Below the pieces are notes generated by a model. The model was given only the letters and a program-made list of their open reading frames with translations, did not search any database and had not been told where the DNA came from. Source: Halorubrum laminariae (GTDB lineage Archaea; Halobacteriota; Halobacteria; Halobacteriales; Haloferacaceae). From it: 64,000 nt of DNA. The first letter of the stretch is position 1. Every line of letters begins with the position of its first letter. The stretch covers positions 124,001-188,000 of the forward strand of contig NZ_JANHDL010000003.1 in the NCBI RefSeq assembly GCF_024494655.1. The letters run 5' to 3'. Position numbers and translations under genes: made by a program. Positions 27,995 to 37,751 of the stretch are shown in pieces.

Positions 27995-28990
27995 TCACCA
28001 CCACCGTTGGAACGGATCGTATACCTCACCGGTGAGCAGATGTTTCTTCAGCTTGTACGCTTCGAGCCGCATCAGATATTGATAGCTGACCTTGCGATCC
28101 AGCGTCGGGTGCTCAACAGTCCGTTCCAGCGTTTCTTCGAATGCCTTCGTGTACGTTTTTCGTCCGGACTCGTTCAGCAAACAGGAGCCGAGTTCCGTCT
28201 CGAAATCGGCATCCGAAATCTGGTTTCGGTTCACCAGCCGGAACAGGACCCGATCAGCGAGCACCGGTTTGAACAGGTCGGCGATATCGAGCGACAACGA
28301 GTACCGTCGCTCCCCCGGCTCGTGGAGGTAGCTGATTGTCGGATCGAGTGCGGTGGCCCGGATCGCCGAGACGCAGTTAGCATAGACCAGTGAATTACCG
28401 AACGAAATGAGGCTGTTGATCTCGTTGGGTGGTGGGTTGTACTCCCGTCGGCTCAGCTGGAACTCGCTTGGAAGGATCTCGTTGAAACTCCGGTAATAGG
28501 CTTTTCTCGCCGTCGCCTCGACACCCAATAATTCATCGATAGGAAGTGATTCACCGACGCGTGCGGCCGCAGCCTCCAGATCATCGATGACATCATCGAG
28601 ATCACACTCCCGGCCGTTGTAGTAGACGACGTTCGTCCGCATGTTGTGGATACTTCCCCTCACAATCGCGGCGGCGAGCTGTCGCCGATGCTTGCTATCC
28701 TCGTAGGCTCGAACTTGGTTAACGACGGTCTTACCCGAGGTCTGCCCGCGTTTCGGCATCACTGAACCCGAGTAGTAATCCTCCCAGCCGAAGACGTGGA
28801 GTGCGACTGTCCGATCGTTGAGAAACGACATCAGTCGCGTGTTGAAATCTATCTGGCCATGGAGGAAGAACGCCTCGGCGTTCTCAATTGGAATATACTT
28901 CTTCTCGCCCCCGTCGTCGGGAACGAGTCTGAGCGTGTCGTCGCTTCGTTCGAGTCGGCCGTCCGAAAAGACGTGGTAGTTTCGGTCCAT
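27995..28990 (-). CDS. cas1: CRISPR-associated endonuclease Cas1
   Basis: 331 residues, type I-B Cas1. Metal ligands are Glu158 (LLGVEATARKAYY), His223 (ISYLHEPGERRYSL) and an Asp in SLDIADLFKP (235 or 238). It catalyses spacer integration. Two nt separate it from cas4. More GC-rich than the interference genes upstream in the operon. Confidence 0.97.
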   Translation of the reverse strand: MDRNYHVFSDGRLERSDDTLRLVPDDGGEKKYIPIENAEAFFLHGQIDFNTRLMSFLNDRTVALHVFGWEDYYSGSVMPKRGQTSGKTVVNQVRAYEDSKHRRQLAAAIVRGSIHNMRTNVVYYNGRECDLDDVIDDLEAAAARVGESLPIDELLGVEATARKAYYRSFNEILPSEFQLSRREYNPPPNEINSLISFGNSLVYANCVSAIRATALDPTISYLHEPGERRYSLSLDIADLFKPVLADRVLFRLVNRNQISDADFETELGSCLLNESGRKTYTKAFEETLERTVEHPTLDRKVSYQYLMRLEAYKLKKHLLTGEVYDPFQRWW

Positions 28991-28992
28991 GA

Positions 28993-29553
28993 TTAACACC
29001 AACAGAAGTCGTGATACGCACACGAGTCACAGAAGGGTTTCTCCTCCGCCGGCGGCGGCGAGGACTGTTCAACGATGTCGTGAATCCCGCGGATCGCCGT
29101 TTCGACTTTTTCGATCCGTTCGTCGGTGAGGTCGACCGGCTCTCGCTTGCGTTCTCGGGGATGGGCTAAGACGCCATCCCGTTGGATGTCAGCCACACGG
29201 TCGAGATACCAGAGGTAGTACGACAACTGCATCTCTGCCGGCTCGGTCAGCGTCGAGGAAGGCTTGACCTCGACGACGCGACCGTCGTCCAACAGATCGA
29301 GTGATATCATCCCGAGATGGAGGTTCTCCCGTTTGTCGCTATAGGCCGTGTCGTCGACGCGAGTCCCGCGAACGACAGTCGGGTTCTCGCGGTCGATTTC
29401 GAGGTTTCGACTCTCGAACCAGAGTTCGCGCTTACAGACGTAGTAGTACTGCATCATCACGCCTGTAACGCGAAACGGCTCGTCGACCGGCTCGCCGCGG
29501 GCCGTTGCCAGCAGGCGGTCGACCGGATCGGTGTCGGACACTTCGTTAGTCAT
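28993..29553 (-). CDS. cas4: CRISPR-associated exonuclease Cas4
   Basis: 186 residues. Cys40 (YYYVCKRELWF) plus the C-terminal cluster Cys175, Cys178 and Cys184/186 (FCDSCAYHDFCWC) bind an Fe-S centre. The RecB-like nuclease core shows Asp in GMISLDLLDDG and ExK in VVEVKPSST. It trims and PAM-selects prespacers. Its ATG overlaps the cas3 stop by 4 nt. Confidence 0.95.
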   Translation of the reverse strand: MTNEVSDTDPVDRLLATARGEPVDEPFRVTGVMMQYYYVCKRELWFESRNLEIDRENPTVVRGTRVDDTAYSDKRENLHLGMISLDLLDDGRVVEVKPSSTLTEPAEMQLSYYLWYLDRVADIQRDGVLAHPRERKREPVDLTDERIEKVETAIRGIHDIVEQSSPPPAEEKPFCDSCAYHDFCWC

Positions 29554-32180
29554 AGGAATCTGTTGTCCACGGTTGGACTTGGGACTGAGAGTCCGGTCAG
29601 TGGTGAGTAGGCGTCGTATTGATCTGTTTTTGCTTTCACCTGCCGTCGCATTGAACCTGCATGAACCGGATTCAATTCTGCGATTTGTTGAGCTTCTTCA
29701 CTACTCTCATCGTATATTGGAATCGAGACTTGAAGTTCTCGTGTTTGGTCAACTAATTTTTCAAGACTATCATAGTCGTAGTCATCGAAGGCTTCGTCAA
29801 TATTGTCAAGTAGTTCGGTCTCGGTTTTAGTACGTGCAACAACGACATCTACACTTTCGCCGTTCGTAATCAATGACTGTCGACCTAACTGAGATATTTG
29901 CGAATTTAATAGATAGTCAACATATTCTTGTCGTCCGGGATTTCTGTCTTGTAGTCGGTCAAAATATTCATTAACAACATCCCATGTCATCGTCGTCTCT
30001 GAGAATAGACACTCACTCCTATTGTCACGATGGGAATTTATTGCTTGTGCAGTTAGTTTCGGACGGCTTTCTTCGTTATCACCGCCGTAGACGGCAGTAG
30101 CTGGTAGCTGTTGTGAATCAGTAGGTTGTCCAAGCAGCCACACTATGACAGTTCCGCGATCATGCTCAAAAGATCTGTTACATCGTCCTGCAGCTTGTAC
30201 GATACTACTCATTGGTGCAAAATCTCGGAATACACGGTCAAAGCTGATGTCGACTCCGGCCTCAACCAACTGTGTCGTCACAGCATATACCGGAATTCTG
30301 TTTTCTTGGAGTTGCTTCGTGACTGTAATTAAGATCCGTCTGTCTACAGGGCGGTGTCGAGTAGTGAGATGCAGTAAAACCGGCTTTTTAGAGCTATAGG
30401 CGTCTGCGACAGCTGCCACAATATCCTCACACGATATCTCAGTGGTCAGTTTTTTAGAATCGTTTAGGTAGTCATCATATACCTGATTGAGTGATGTGAA
30501 TTCATGACTTGATGTGAGTGCATCAGTCAGTTCTCTCGCGCTGTCAATTGTGTTGCATATGGCTAAAGATGAATCTTCTTGAGTGCTATCGGACAACAAT
30601 TTTTCTGCCGCGGTTGTGTAGTCCAACGGATCGGGATTGCGATTAATAAACGTGTTAGCTGATTCTTTTATTTCAAATTCAACTCGATCTAGTTCGGAAT
30701 AATACTGTTCGGGAGACTGTATAAGAGAATATGTTGTGTTCTCATCTTGTTCAAATACTTTCGGCTGAGTTGCAGTCATGACGATAATTTGTGCATCATA
30801 TTGTTCTGTTATCATCGTCATGAGACGTTGGACAAGTGGCCACCACGCTTCAGGAATTGCTTGTGGCTCATCGATGATGACAACGCTCTCATCAAGTGAC
30901 GGAAGTTTCATTGACTGACTATTTGAGGGGCCAGCCAAACTTTCGAACAATTGAACAAACGTTGTAATGACCATTCCTGAACGCCAGCTGTCACCGAGCA
31001 ATGCCTCAATATGTGCAACCGTATCTGGATCTACATTTCCGAGATCAGCTATGTCGATAATTGTTTCTGCAAGATGGTGATCAACAGTAAGCACTTCATC
31101 ATGTCCATTCGTTTTGAACATGTCTCGACATTTTTCTTCGACTTGGTCGATAATAGACGTAAACGGAAGAGCGTATATAAGCCGTCCAGTTGTGCTTCTC
31201 CGAGATAACAGCGAAAGCCCTGCATTGAGTCCCGTTAAAGTCTTACCAAGCCCCGTTGGAAGTGTGAGTGATGCAACTGATGTATTTGCAGTGGCGAAAT
31301 CTTCAATTGATTCCATTACTTCCTCGTGGGCATCTCCACGTAAATTGTGAATATGTTCTTCATCGGCGGTTGCATCGGAATTAAGTCCCTCTGATTGTAG
31401 TGACTCAATTTTGCGAATGAGACGTGACAAAGACGGTTGTGTTCCGTCATACACAGACGTATCGAGTTCTGCACCAGAAGTGAGTGCTGCAGCGCTGGTC
31501 TTATCGGCTAACGTTAATGTTGACCAAACTGGGAGTATAGACTCATAAAAATCGACAGGAAGAGTATCTTCCTGTGGACTTGTTGGTCTTCCTATCCCAC
31601 TTGTCACGAGATTCAAAATAGTAAGTAGCCACTCATTGTTGACCATTTTCTCTGCAAACTCATTCCACGACCCAGCACCACCAGTTGCTTCAGTTAGGAT
31701 TTGATCTGCCAGTGTAGAGACGTTAGAATCGATATCTCTGACTTGTGCCCGAACCATCGGAATACGTCGACTCCCTTGTGATTGATCCGGATGTACGTGA
31801 TTGAACACATAGTCGGCTACATCAGGAAGTGTTCCGTGGTGTTTAGCAATAGCAACGAACCCTGTCAGAGCGTCAATACTCTTGTATCCTCTTGATTTGA
31901 GTACGTAAAAACCTACAAATGCACCTAACGGGGAATGAGAAGTATTTTCATCTATGTCTTTCTCATCAAGATGCTTCTGAAATGCAGTCGTAAGTTTTCC
32001 AAAGTCGTGGACAAGCGAAATAATTTCGGAGATTTCTGAAACGGGTGTTCCAGTACTCGTTGTTGCTTCTTTTGGGGTAAGATACAGAGAGCGGTCGGCA
32101 ACATCTTGATGATGCTTCTGAAGATGAACCGGTGTTCCATCGTGTTGATAATGGGAATATCGATCAGTTCGGGTGAGCAT
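29550..32180 (-). CDS. cas3: CRISPR-associated nuclease/helicase Cas3
   Basis: 876 residues, HD nuclease fused to a superfamily 2 helicase. HD part: QKHHQDVADR, His58-Asp59 in SLVHDFGKL, and AIAKHHGTLPD. Helicase: Walker A LTLPTGLGKT with Lys313; motif II IIDEPQ with Asp437; motif VI AAGRCNR. It degrades DNA after Cascade recognition. The DNA is clearly more AT-rich than cas4/cas1/cas2. Confidence 0.96.
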   Translation of the reverse strand: MLTRTDRYSHYQHDGTPVHLQKHHQDVADRSLYLTPKEATTSTGTPVSEISEIISLVHDFGKLTTAFQKHLDEKDIDENTSHSPLGAFVGFYVLKSRGYKSIDALTGFVAIAKHHGTLPDVADYVFNHVHPDQSQGSRRIPMVRAQVRDIDSNVSTLADQILTEATGGAGSWNEFAEKMVNNEWLLTILNLVTSGIGRPTSPQEDTLPVDFYESILPVWSTLTLADKTSAAALTSGAELDTSVYDGTQPSLSRLIRKIESLQSEGLNSDATADEEHIHNLRGDAHEEVMESIEDFATANTSVASLTLPTGLGKTLTGLNAGLSLLSRRSTTGRLIYALPFTSIIDQVEEKCRDMFKTNGHDEVLTVDHHLAETIIDIADLGNVDPDTVAHIEALLGDSWRSGMVITTFVQLFESLAGPSNSQSMKLPSLDESVVIIDEPQAIPEAWWPLVQRLMTMITEQYDAQIIVMTATQPKVFEQDENTTYSLIQSPEQYYSELDRVEFEIKESANTFINRNPDPLDYTTAAEKLLSDSTQEDSSLAICNTIDSARELTDALTSSHEFTSLNQVYDDYLNDSKKLTTEISCEDIVAAVADAYSSKKPVLLHLTTRHRPVDRRILITVTKQLQENRIPVYAVTTQLVEAGVDISFDRVFRDFAPMSSIVQAAGRCNRSFEHDRGTVIVWLLGQPTDSQQLPATAVYGGDNEESRPKLTAQAINSHRDNRSECLFSETTMTWDVVNEYFDRLQDRNPGRQEYVDYLLNSQISQLGRQSLITNGESVDVVVARTKTETELLDNIDEAFDDYDYDSLEKLVDQTRELQVSIPIYDESSEEAQQIAELNPVHAGSMRRQVKAKTDQYDAYSPLTGLSVPSPTVDNRFL

Positions 32181-32183
32181 GAA

Positions 32184-32963
32184 TTAACTGAACATGACTG
32201 TTCGATCATCGACAATACACGCATCACCATCACGAACAGTGAGTGATTCACCGTGTGGACTGTATCCATATGAAATAAATCCAGTTGTGATACGCCCCTT
32301 TCCGTCAGCGCGCATGAATCCCGGTGAGCGTTCCGTTCGCACTAGGGTCTCAGGTTCCAGAACAATATCGTCAACAGTTTCGACAACTGCGGAATCAACT
32401 TCTGGGTCGGGAGTAGCGGTTTCCTCGATGATATATTCTCCATTATATGAGATCGATGCTAAACACTCGGAAAGTCCTAGGCTCGGTGGGTAATAGCTCT
32501 TACCCTCACTAAGTCGATGATGGAGTTCGCTATAGGTCTTGTCGTCGTCAATCCAACAATCAATCCGATACTCAGGATCAACGAGCATCTCGTAGTTATG
32601 TTGTTGCCTGAGATCAGTTGGATCGGGTAGGCCGATGCGAGCGTGCCCATGCGAAGGATGCATCTCGATATTCGCTTTCGCTGTTGACAGCGTATTTATA
32701 GGGATATTCATTGTTCGAAGTTCCCCACAGGGTTCAATGGCGATGGCAGAGGTATCCTCGCCAAACAGGTCGTAGTACTCGTTTCGTTCGATTCCGAGTA
32801 CAGCTGCAAGCATTCCAGCGACAGTCGTGCGCGGCATCAAACGATAGCTCTGCTTAACGATGTTTCCCTCAACCCGACGAAAGTGACCCCACTCTGCCTG
32901 AACAGTAAACGAGAGACATGACTTACCGACCGGCTGACTATCGGTAGTGTCTGTGTCGCCCAT
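32184..32963 (-). CDS. cas5: Cascade subunit Cas5 (type I-B)
   Basis: 259 residues. N-terminal SFTVQAEWGHFRRVEG and SYRLMPRTTVAGMLAAVLGI are the classic Cas5 pattern (RAMP fold with the basic clamp for the crRNA 5' handle). Lies 3 nt after cas7-side signals and 3 nt before cas3, so it is co-transcribed. AT-rich like its neighbours. Confidence 0.95.
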   Translation of the reverse strand: MGDTDTTDSQPVGKSCLSFTVQAEWGHFRRVEGNIVKQSYRLMPRTTVAGMLAAVLGIERNEYYDLFGEDTSAIAIEPCGELRTMNIPINTLSTAKANIEMHPSHGHARIGLPDPTDLRQQHNYEMLVDPEYRIDCWIDDDKTYSELHHRLSEGKSYYPPSLGLSECLASISYNGEYIIEETATPDPEVDSAVVETVDDIVLEPETLVRTERSPGFMRADGKGRITTGFISYGYSPHGESLTVRDGDACIVDDRTVMFS

Positions 32964-32965
32964 GA

Positions 32966-34060
32966 TTAGTCGTCCGTGTCAGGAAGTGTCGTCTTGAACT
33001 CATTATGTACATTGATTCTATGTACTTTGTCTGCACCGAGTGTGTCCTCTAGTTCTGTGTATAATGTCTCGATACCTATTATATCACTATCATGAGAGAG
33101 TTGTAATGAAGGACTTCCCACAACGTGGATTGTATCGATTCGACTAGCATTGTCGCTGAGACATTCAATGAACGGCTCAATATCCACGACGATATCTTGA
33201 ATCGTCCGGAGTTGTTCATCAGGTTCTGAGCGTTCCTTGTCTACTTGAATTTTATGTGAGAGGTCTCCAAGGTGGAAGCTCTCGTCAGCGTACTCTACAC
33301 GAATGTACAAACGTGGTTCCTGTCCGATCTTGCTCCGACTCGTCGTCTGGTTCTTTAGGGCTCGCCAGCATAGCGTATCAAGCCGTTCAATATCTGATTT
33401 AGTCAATTGGGTATCTTTAGCCCCATGTTCATCGACAAGACCACGGAAGCGGATTAGTGCGTATTTAATTCGGTGATCATCTAAGTCAAATCCACCCTGT
33501 TCTTTTCCTTTGCCTGTGGCAATGACACTTGTGAGGCTATTATATTCTTGATTTTCCTCAACAGAGTGCATAGATTTACCGGGTGAGAATTGAACGGGGC
33601 CTTGCAGATGGTCGGGCAGGTAGTCATCGAAGTCTTCGTATTTTCCTTTCAGGTCAACGCTCATCGTTGCACCAAAGTACCGTACATCTACGCTATGATC
33701 GAGGAACGTACCATAGACTTCATCGAAGAGATCCTGTTCGTCTTCTTCACTCAAGTCGTTAAGGTCCCAGTCATTGGGATCAAGATCACGAAGTCGATCA
33801 GCGAGTAATTGTTCACGGCTGTAACGGTCTCCGTCATTAGTTTGAACGCTTCTGATATACACGCCGTGACCATCGGCATCGAGTTGATCTCGAAGGTACC
33901 GCTTAAGCCGAACATCGGTAACGATACACTGCTGAGTTTCAGGATCAATTCGCGGGCGGTTTGACCCACTTAGTGGATTTCCGTTTGGATTTGCGTCAAC
34001 AGCGTCGTACAGGAACACGATTTCGGAACGGTTCGTCACGGTTTGGGATGTGTCAGACAT
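32966..34060 (-). CDS. cas7: Cascade backbone subunit Cas7 (Csh2)
   Basis: 364 residues, Csh2-type RAMP. SEIVFLYDAVDANPNGNPL at the N-terminus and FGATMSVDLKGKYED are diagnostic. Multiple copies coat the crRNA spacer. A Shine-Dalgarno GGAGG lies just before its ATG, overlapping the cas8b stop codon, so translation is probably re-initiated. Confidence 0.96.
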   Translation of the reverse strand: MSDTSQTVTNRSEIVFLYDAVDANPNGNPLSGSNRPRIDPETQQCIVTDVRLKRYLRDQLDADGHGVYIRSVQTNDGDRYSREQLLADRLRDLDPNDWDLNDLSEEDEQDLFDEVYGTFLDHSVDVRYFGATMSVDLKGKYEDFDDYLPDHLQGPVQFSPGKSMHSVEENQEYNSLTSVIATGKGKEQGGFDLDDHRIKYALIRFRGLVDEHGAKDTQLTKSDIERLDTLCWRALKNQTTSRSKIGQEPRLYIRVEYADESFHLGDLSHKIQVDKERSEPDEQLRTIQDIVVDIEPFIECLSDNASRIDTIHVVGSPSLQLSHDSDIIGIETLYTELEDTLGADKVHRINVHNEFKTTLPDTDD

Positions 34061-34063
34061 GAT

Positions 34064-36196
34064 TTATTCCTCCTTATCTACATTGGTTTCGTTTGATTCG
34101 TCGTCCGGTTCGTAGTCGTTGAGTCCGTAGGTAACTCCAAGCGAGTAATAAAACCGGAGATCCGTCGTATCCATTTTCCACTCATCCGGATCTGTTTTGC
34201 TCGCTGAAATCGCCTTTCGGAGTTCATCCACAACTTCAGCATACATCGTCCCACTCATCCGGTTATCGCGTGAGTAGACGATGTCTTTGTCCACTGCTTC
34301 GTGTAATGTTCTCTTAAATTTCTTGATGGTCAATCCTTTGATCGGATATTGATCAACGAGTGTTGTTGCACGATTCTCTTTCGATTCTTGATATCCAGAT
34401 ACTTGTCCAATGAGCACGCCCAAGAGAAACGCGGATCTCCGTTGTGCGTCTTCGTTAATCGCGGGCGTATCATTGATGAACGATTCAAGTTTCTCTGTGC
34501 GTTTGAGAGCGGTGCTTCCACCGTCCGCGCGTATACTTTCTGTGTTAGTCATGGTGGCTAGTGAATTGTACGTTGTCTCTTGTGTCAGTGGTTCGTAGCG
34601 TGGATCATTTGTTTTGAGCAGATCTGCATTCGCCAGTGCAGTCAACTGCGCGAACTGTGATGCGACTGTGAGTGATGGATGGTCATCACCCGCGGAATCA
34701 GTGATTGCTTGCGTGTATGCATCAAGCAGTTCCTCGACAAGTAGTGGCTCCCCTGAAAGGATTCCAACCAATGCTTCGATTCGGTAATCATCAGGAGAAG
34801 TATCCTCATTTGGTTCAAGATCAGGAAATGTTTGGGTTAGATACCATCCGGTTGCAATACTTCGAAGTTGTGAGGTGGGAGTCAATAGATCCCAGTCAGG
34901 ATGTGTTGGTAAGGGTGGTGTCCGATCACTCGACCCTCTTGCTGTGAACAAGGGACTCTCAATAACCGTCTGGTGAGAATCTGAGAGATCAACTGGATAC
35001 ATGAGTGCTCCATCCAACGTATCACCGAATACATCGAACCGCTTTGCCTGTTGGTATCGTATCGCTCCGACGTAGAACCGAAGTTCTAGGTCAGAGGTGA
35101 TACCGAAAGTACTGTCACCGCGATACGAACGGTATGCTGCTTCGACTGGTGTCAGGTCATCGTTTTGATAGACATTATACAGGATATCGTACAGTGCAAG
35201 TGCTTTCTCTGTGGTCGGCCGACCGAAGAAGTATGGTAAATAGTACACTCGCATATTCAATGCTCGATAAGAGCATGAATCAATGAATGTTTGTGCGTTA
35301 ATAATTGTCACGGCACCATCTTCTGATATAGGATGTGACCGCCACGCTTCTTCCGGATCAAGACCCGGGAACGATTCATGTTGTTTGCCGAGGAAATAAT
35401 TAAGTGGATCTTCTGCCATCCCGACAGTCTGTGACTCTTCACCAGTGATGAAGTCGACTGCCGACCCCGTTGAATTGCTTGCAGCATTCTTATCAACGAG
35501 TTTTGATAGCTTTCGTGCTCGCATAGCAACCTGAAACACGTCGGTCTGATCGGAACCTGCGGTCTCGGTCGCCAGTTCGCCGGGATAGAAATATTTGTCA
35601 CTCCCCGGGGGGCGGACTCGGATAGTCGTTAGTGCAGTCGTTGTACCGTCGAGCTGTGATTCGGTCGCCGTTTGAATCCGTTCGGACAGTGATTCGTCTT
35701 TACCCAAGCTGGCGAGTGAGTCAATGAGCCATCCGTCTTCATGATCTGCAGCAATTTCTTCAACTACGTCATCGACCGCCCATCGCGTGAGCCTGTCGAC
35801 GAGATAGCCTGCTATTTTGTCTGGTGACTTGTCTTGTCCCGTCCGGTGGGTAATACTGTGATCGATACCTGCAGAGGAGTCATAATCACAGTGGGCGACC
35901 GCTGGAACGAGTTGCTCGGTAAGACTCGTGACGAAGACAGGTTCCTCAGCTAAACTAGCTGTACCGTCAGCTGCAAGGTCGATTTGTAGGGCGACAAGGC
36001 TTTCAGGTTCATTCAGAATATCTCGGGATTCATCTGGAGTGAGATATGCCGAAAATTCACCACCGCCTGCAGTTGCCAGTGTGTAGAGTCGACCATACAG
36101 GTACTGGATATCTCGAAGCGTCGAGATTGGACGGGTGGGGAGTTCTGATTCCAGCGTATCCTCGTACTCCGTCTTGTATTCTTCAGGCGAAAGCAT
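34064..36196 (-). CDS. cas8b: Cascade large subunit Cas8b (Csh1)
   Basis: 710 residues, the PAM-recognising large subunit of type I-B. Identified by position between cas6 and cas7, size, and haloarchaeal Csh1-like segments (LTEQLVPAVAHCDYDSSAG; LRFYVGAIRYQQAKRFDVFG; FLLGVLIGQVSGYQ). I place the start at the ATG preceded by GGAGG seven nt upstream; an in-frame GTG at 36214 is the alternative. The start lies within the cas6 3' end (14-nt overlap). AT-rich DNA. Confidence 0.92.
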   Translation of the reverse strand: MLSPEEYKTEYEDTLESELPTRPISTLRDIQYLYGRLYTLATAGGGEFSAYLTPDESRDILNEPESLVALQIDLAADGTASLAEEPVFVTSLTEQLVPAVAHCDYDSSAGIDHSITHRTGQDKSPDKIAGYLVDRLTRWAVDDVVEEIAADHEDGWLIDSLASLGKDESLSERIQTATESQLDGTTTALTTIRVRPPGSDKYFYPGELATETAGSDQTDVFQVAMRARKLSKLVDKNAASNSTGSAVDFITGEESQTVGMAEDPLNYFLGKQHESFPGLDPEEAWRSHPISEDGAVTIINAQTFIDSCSYRALNMRVYYLPYFFGRPTTEKALALYDILYNVYQNDDLTPVEAAYRSYRGDSTFGITSDLELRFYVGAIRYQQAKRFDVFGDTLDGALMYPVDLSDSHQTVIESPLFTARGSSDRTPPLPTHPDWDLLTPTSQLRSIATGWYLTQTFPDLEPNEDTSPDDYRIEALVGILSGEPLLVEELLDAYTQAITDSAGDDHPSLTVASQFAQLTALANADLLKTNDPRYEPLTQETTYNSLATMTNTESIRADGGSTALKRTEKLESFINDTPAINEDAQRRSAFLLGVLIGQVSGYQESKENRATTLVDQYPIKGLTIKKFKRTLHEAVDKDIVYSRDNRMSGTMYAEVVDELRKAISASKTDPDEWKMDTTDLRFYYSLGVTYGLNDYEPDDESNETNVDKEE

Positions 36197-36989
36197 CGCT
36201 TCCCTCCAATTCACTCTCGCCCGGTCGCGTTTTGTCTGTGATATTCACGAACCCGAGTCCCAGCGAGTTCCGTTCGCCGAGCCCACAATCCAACGCGAGG
36301 TTGAGATGCCGGCGATGATGGTCGTCGCGAACGGTATACGAAAACTCCCACTTGCTCAGGACGTAGGTCATCTCTTGGCCCTCGGTGACGGTCACTGGGA
36401 CGGCGAACGTCTTGATGAGTTCGTAGCCATCGAACAGATCGCCGTCGACGTCGCTCGGCCCCGGCAGGTGGTCGTGGGCGAATCGGTCGTGTTTCTGATC
36501 GAGGTTGGCCTCCAACTGCGTACGGAGCGGCTCCATCGAGTGCTCGGGTCGCCAGAAGACGGCGGTGTCGCCGCCGGGGTGGTCGATGCCGTACTCCTCG
36601 CAGCGCCATGGCGGAATCCGAATCAAGAGACCTGTCCCCGTTTCAATCGTCCCACGCGTGCCCGGTTCGCCGACATCGGGTTCAAGCGACGTCACGTCAT
36701 CGACGTGGAACGGCATCTGGCCGACGTTCAACTCCTGCTCTTCGAGCAGATCGGCTGCGACGTTAGCCAGTAGCTCCTCCTCTGGCGAGGCGACCAACAG
36801 CTTGCGGTCGTCGCCTTCTTCCATGTCGTGGGGCGGAAACGGGTTCGAGTAGGCGAACCCTGGCGGCTCGCCGTCGTCATGTCGCTCGCCGTAGGCTGTT
36901 CCCTCAAGTGCGTCCCAGAGACGGCCACGAAGCTTGTGGTGGTAGTCATTCTGGTAGACTGCGTCCGCACGTGCCGATAAATGGGCCAT
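36183..36989 (-). CDS. cas6: CRISPR endoribonuclease Cas6
   Basis: 268 residues, processes pre-crRNA within the repeat. C-terminal Gly-rich loop GLGERNSLGLGFVN is the Cas6 RAMP signature, and DYHHKLRGRLWDAL near the N-terminus carries candidate catalytic histidines. An in-frame GTG at 36998 is an alternative start. Its DNA is markedly more GC-rich than cas8b-cas3. First gene of the operon. Confidence 0.93.
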   Translation of the reverse strand: MAHLSARADAVYQNDYHHKLRGRLWDALEGTAYGERHDDGEPPGFAYSNPFPPHDMEEGDDRKLLVASPEEELLANVAADLLEEQELNVGQMPFHVDDVTSLEPDVGEPGTRGTIETGTGLLIRIPPWRCEEYGIDHPGGDTAVFWRPEHSMEPLRTQLEANLDQKHDRFAHDHLPGPSDVDGDLFDGYELIKTFAVPVTVTEGQEMTYVLSKWEFSYTVRDDHHRRHLNLALDCGLGERNSLGLGFVNITDKTRPGESELEGSDAFA

Positions 36990-37218
36990 TACACGCACTC
37001 GGATGACTCACCTCTGTTGCGGGGAAGCATGTAGTCTCTCATACAAACAACGCATACAAAAAGGGACGCAAAGGTCAGTGAAAGTGAATGTCTCCACTCG
37101 GAGTGTATGGACCACAAGAGTGACTCGCTTGGATCAGTAGCTGGTTCCATTTGAACCGAAACAGTTACCCTACAAAGAGTCTCAGCGTACTCTACTACGT
37201 TATACATCTCACAGGCAT

Positions 37219-37226
37219 ACTTATGC
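37219..37226 (+). promoter_or_regulatory. TATA-like box of leaderless hypothetical gene
   Basis: ACTTATGC centred about 27 nt before the ATG at 37249, giving a leaderless transcript. The intergenic space to cas6 (about 260 nt) must also hold the cas promoter; AT-rich ATACAAA elements at 37041-37047 and 37054-37060 are candidates on the other strand. Confidence 0.4.
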
Positions 37227-37248
37227 GCATCGTGGCTAAATCCGAAAC

Positions 37249-37707
37249 ATGAGCCTCGATGTCCAGCCTCCCGAACCGCCGGAACTTCAAGAGACGGATC
37301 CGAATGAGTACGACGACGCCGAAATCGTGGGGGACACGGATTACAAACGGACTGAGTTAGAGGAGTTTCTGAAAGCCGGTGCGTGGGAAGAGGCGTTTAC
37401 AGAGTGGGCAGAAAGCAGCGATATGGATCAACAGGAGTTTCAGATCGTGACCGACCTCGGTCTCATCCAACGATTCGACTTCTTCTGGGATTCGTTCGCC
37501 GAGCGCGTCGGCTACCACGCGCCCGGTCTCCCCGAGGACTGGAAGGAGCGCGAGCTTCATCCCGACCTCGACTCGTGGGGGACAGTCTCCGCGATTAACG
37601 CCGGACTGACCGAACTGGGACAGATCACCTGCGACGTGCTGAAGAACGAGTACATCGACTGGGAGACAGAGTACGAAGCACCCGATGATCTCCCCGACTT
37701 CGACTAG
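37249..37707 (+). CDS. Conserved haloarchaeal acidic protein, unknown function
   Basis: 152 residues, pI very low, soluble. N-terminal Pro/Glu-rich segment, then a helical domain (TELEEFLKAGAWEEAFTEWA; RFDFFWDSFAERVGYHAPG). I recall this type as a widespread haloarchaeal hypothetical protein. Divergent from the cas operon; no CRISPR function should be assumed. Convergent with the next aldo/keto reductase gene. Confidence 0.65.
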   Translation: MSLDVQPPEPPELQETDPNEYDDAEIVGDTDYKRTELEEFLKAGAWEEAFTEWAESSDMDQQEFQIVTDLGLIQRFDFFWDSFAERVGYHAPGLPEDWKERELHPDLDSWGTVSAINAGLTELGQITCDVLKNEYIDWETEYEAPDDLPDFD

Positions 37708-37751
37708 GATACCCTCGTCGTTGTGGTGAACGCGAGCTGCCCGACCGGAAC

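Noticed and set aside
36989..37207. 72-codon minus-strand ORF upstream of cas6
   Set aside because: No coding character; occupies the cas promoter region.
37249..37707. New Cas accessory gene divergent from the cas operon
   Set aside because: Looks like a general haloarchaeal hypothetical protein with its own leaderless promoter; no CRISPR link in the sequence.
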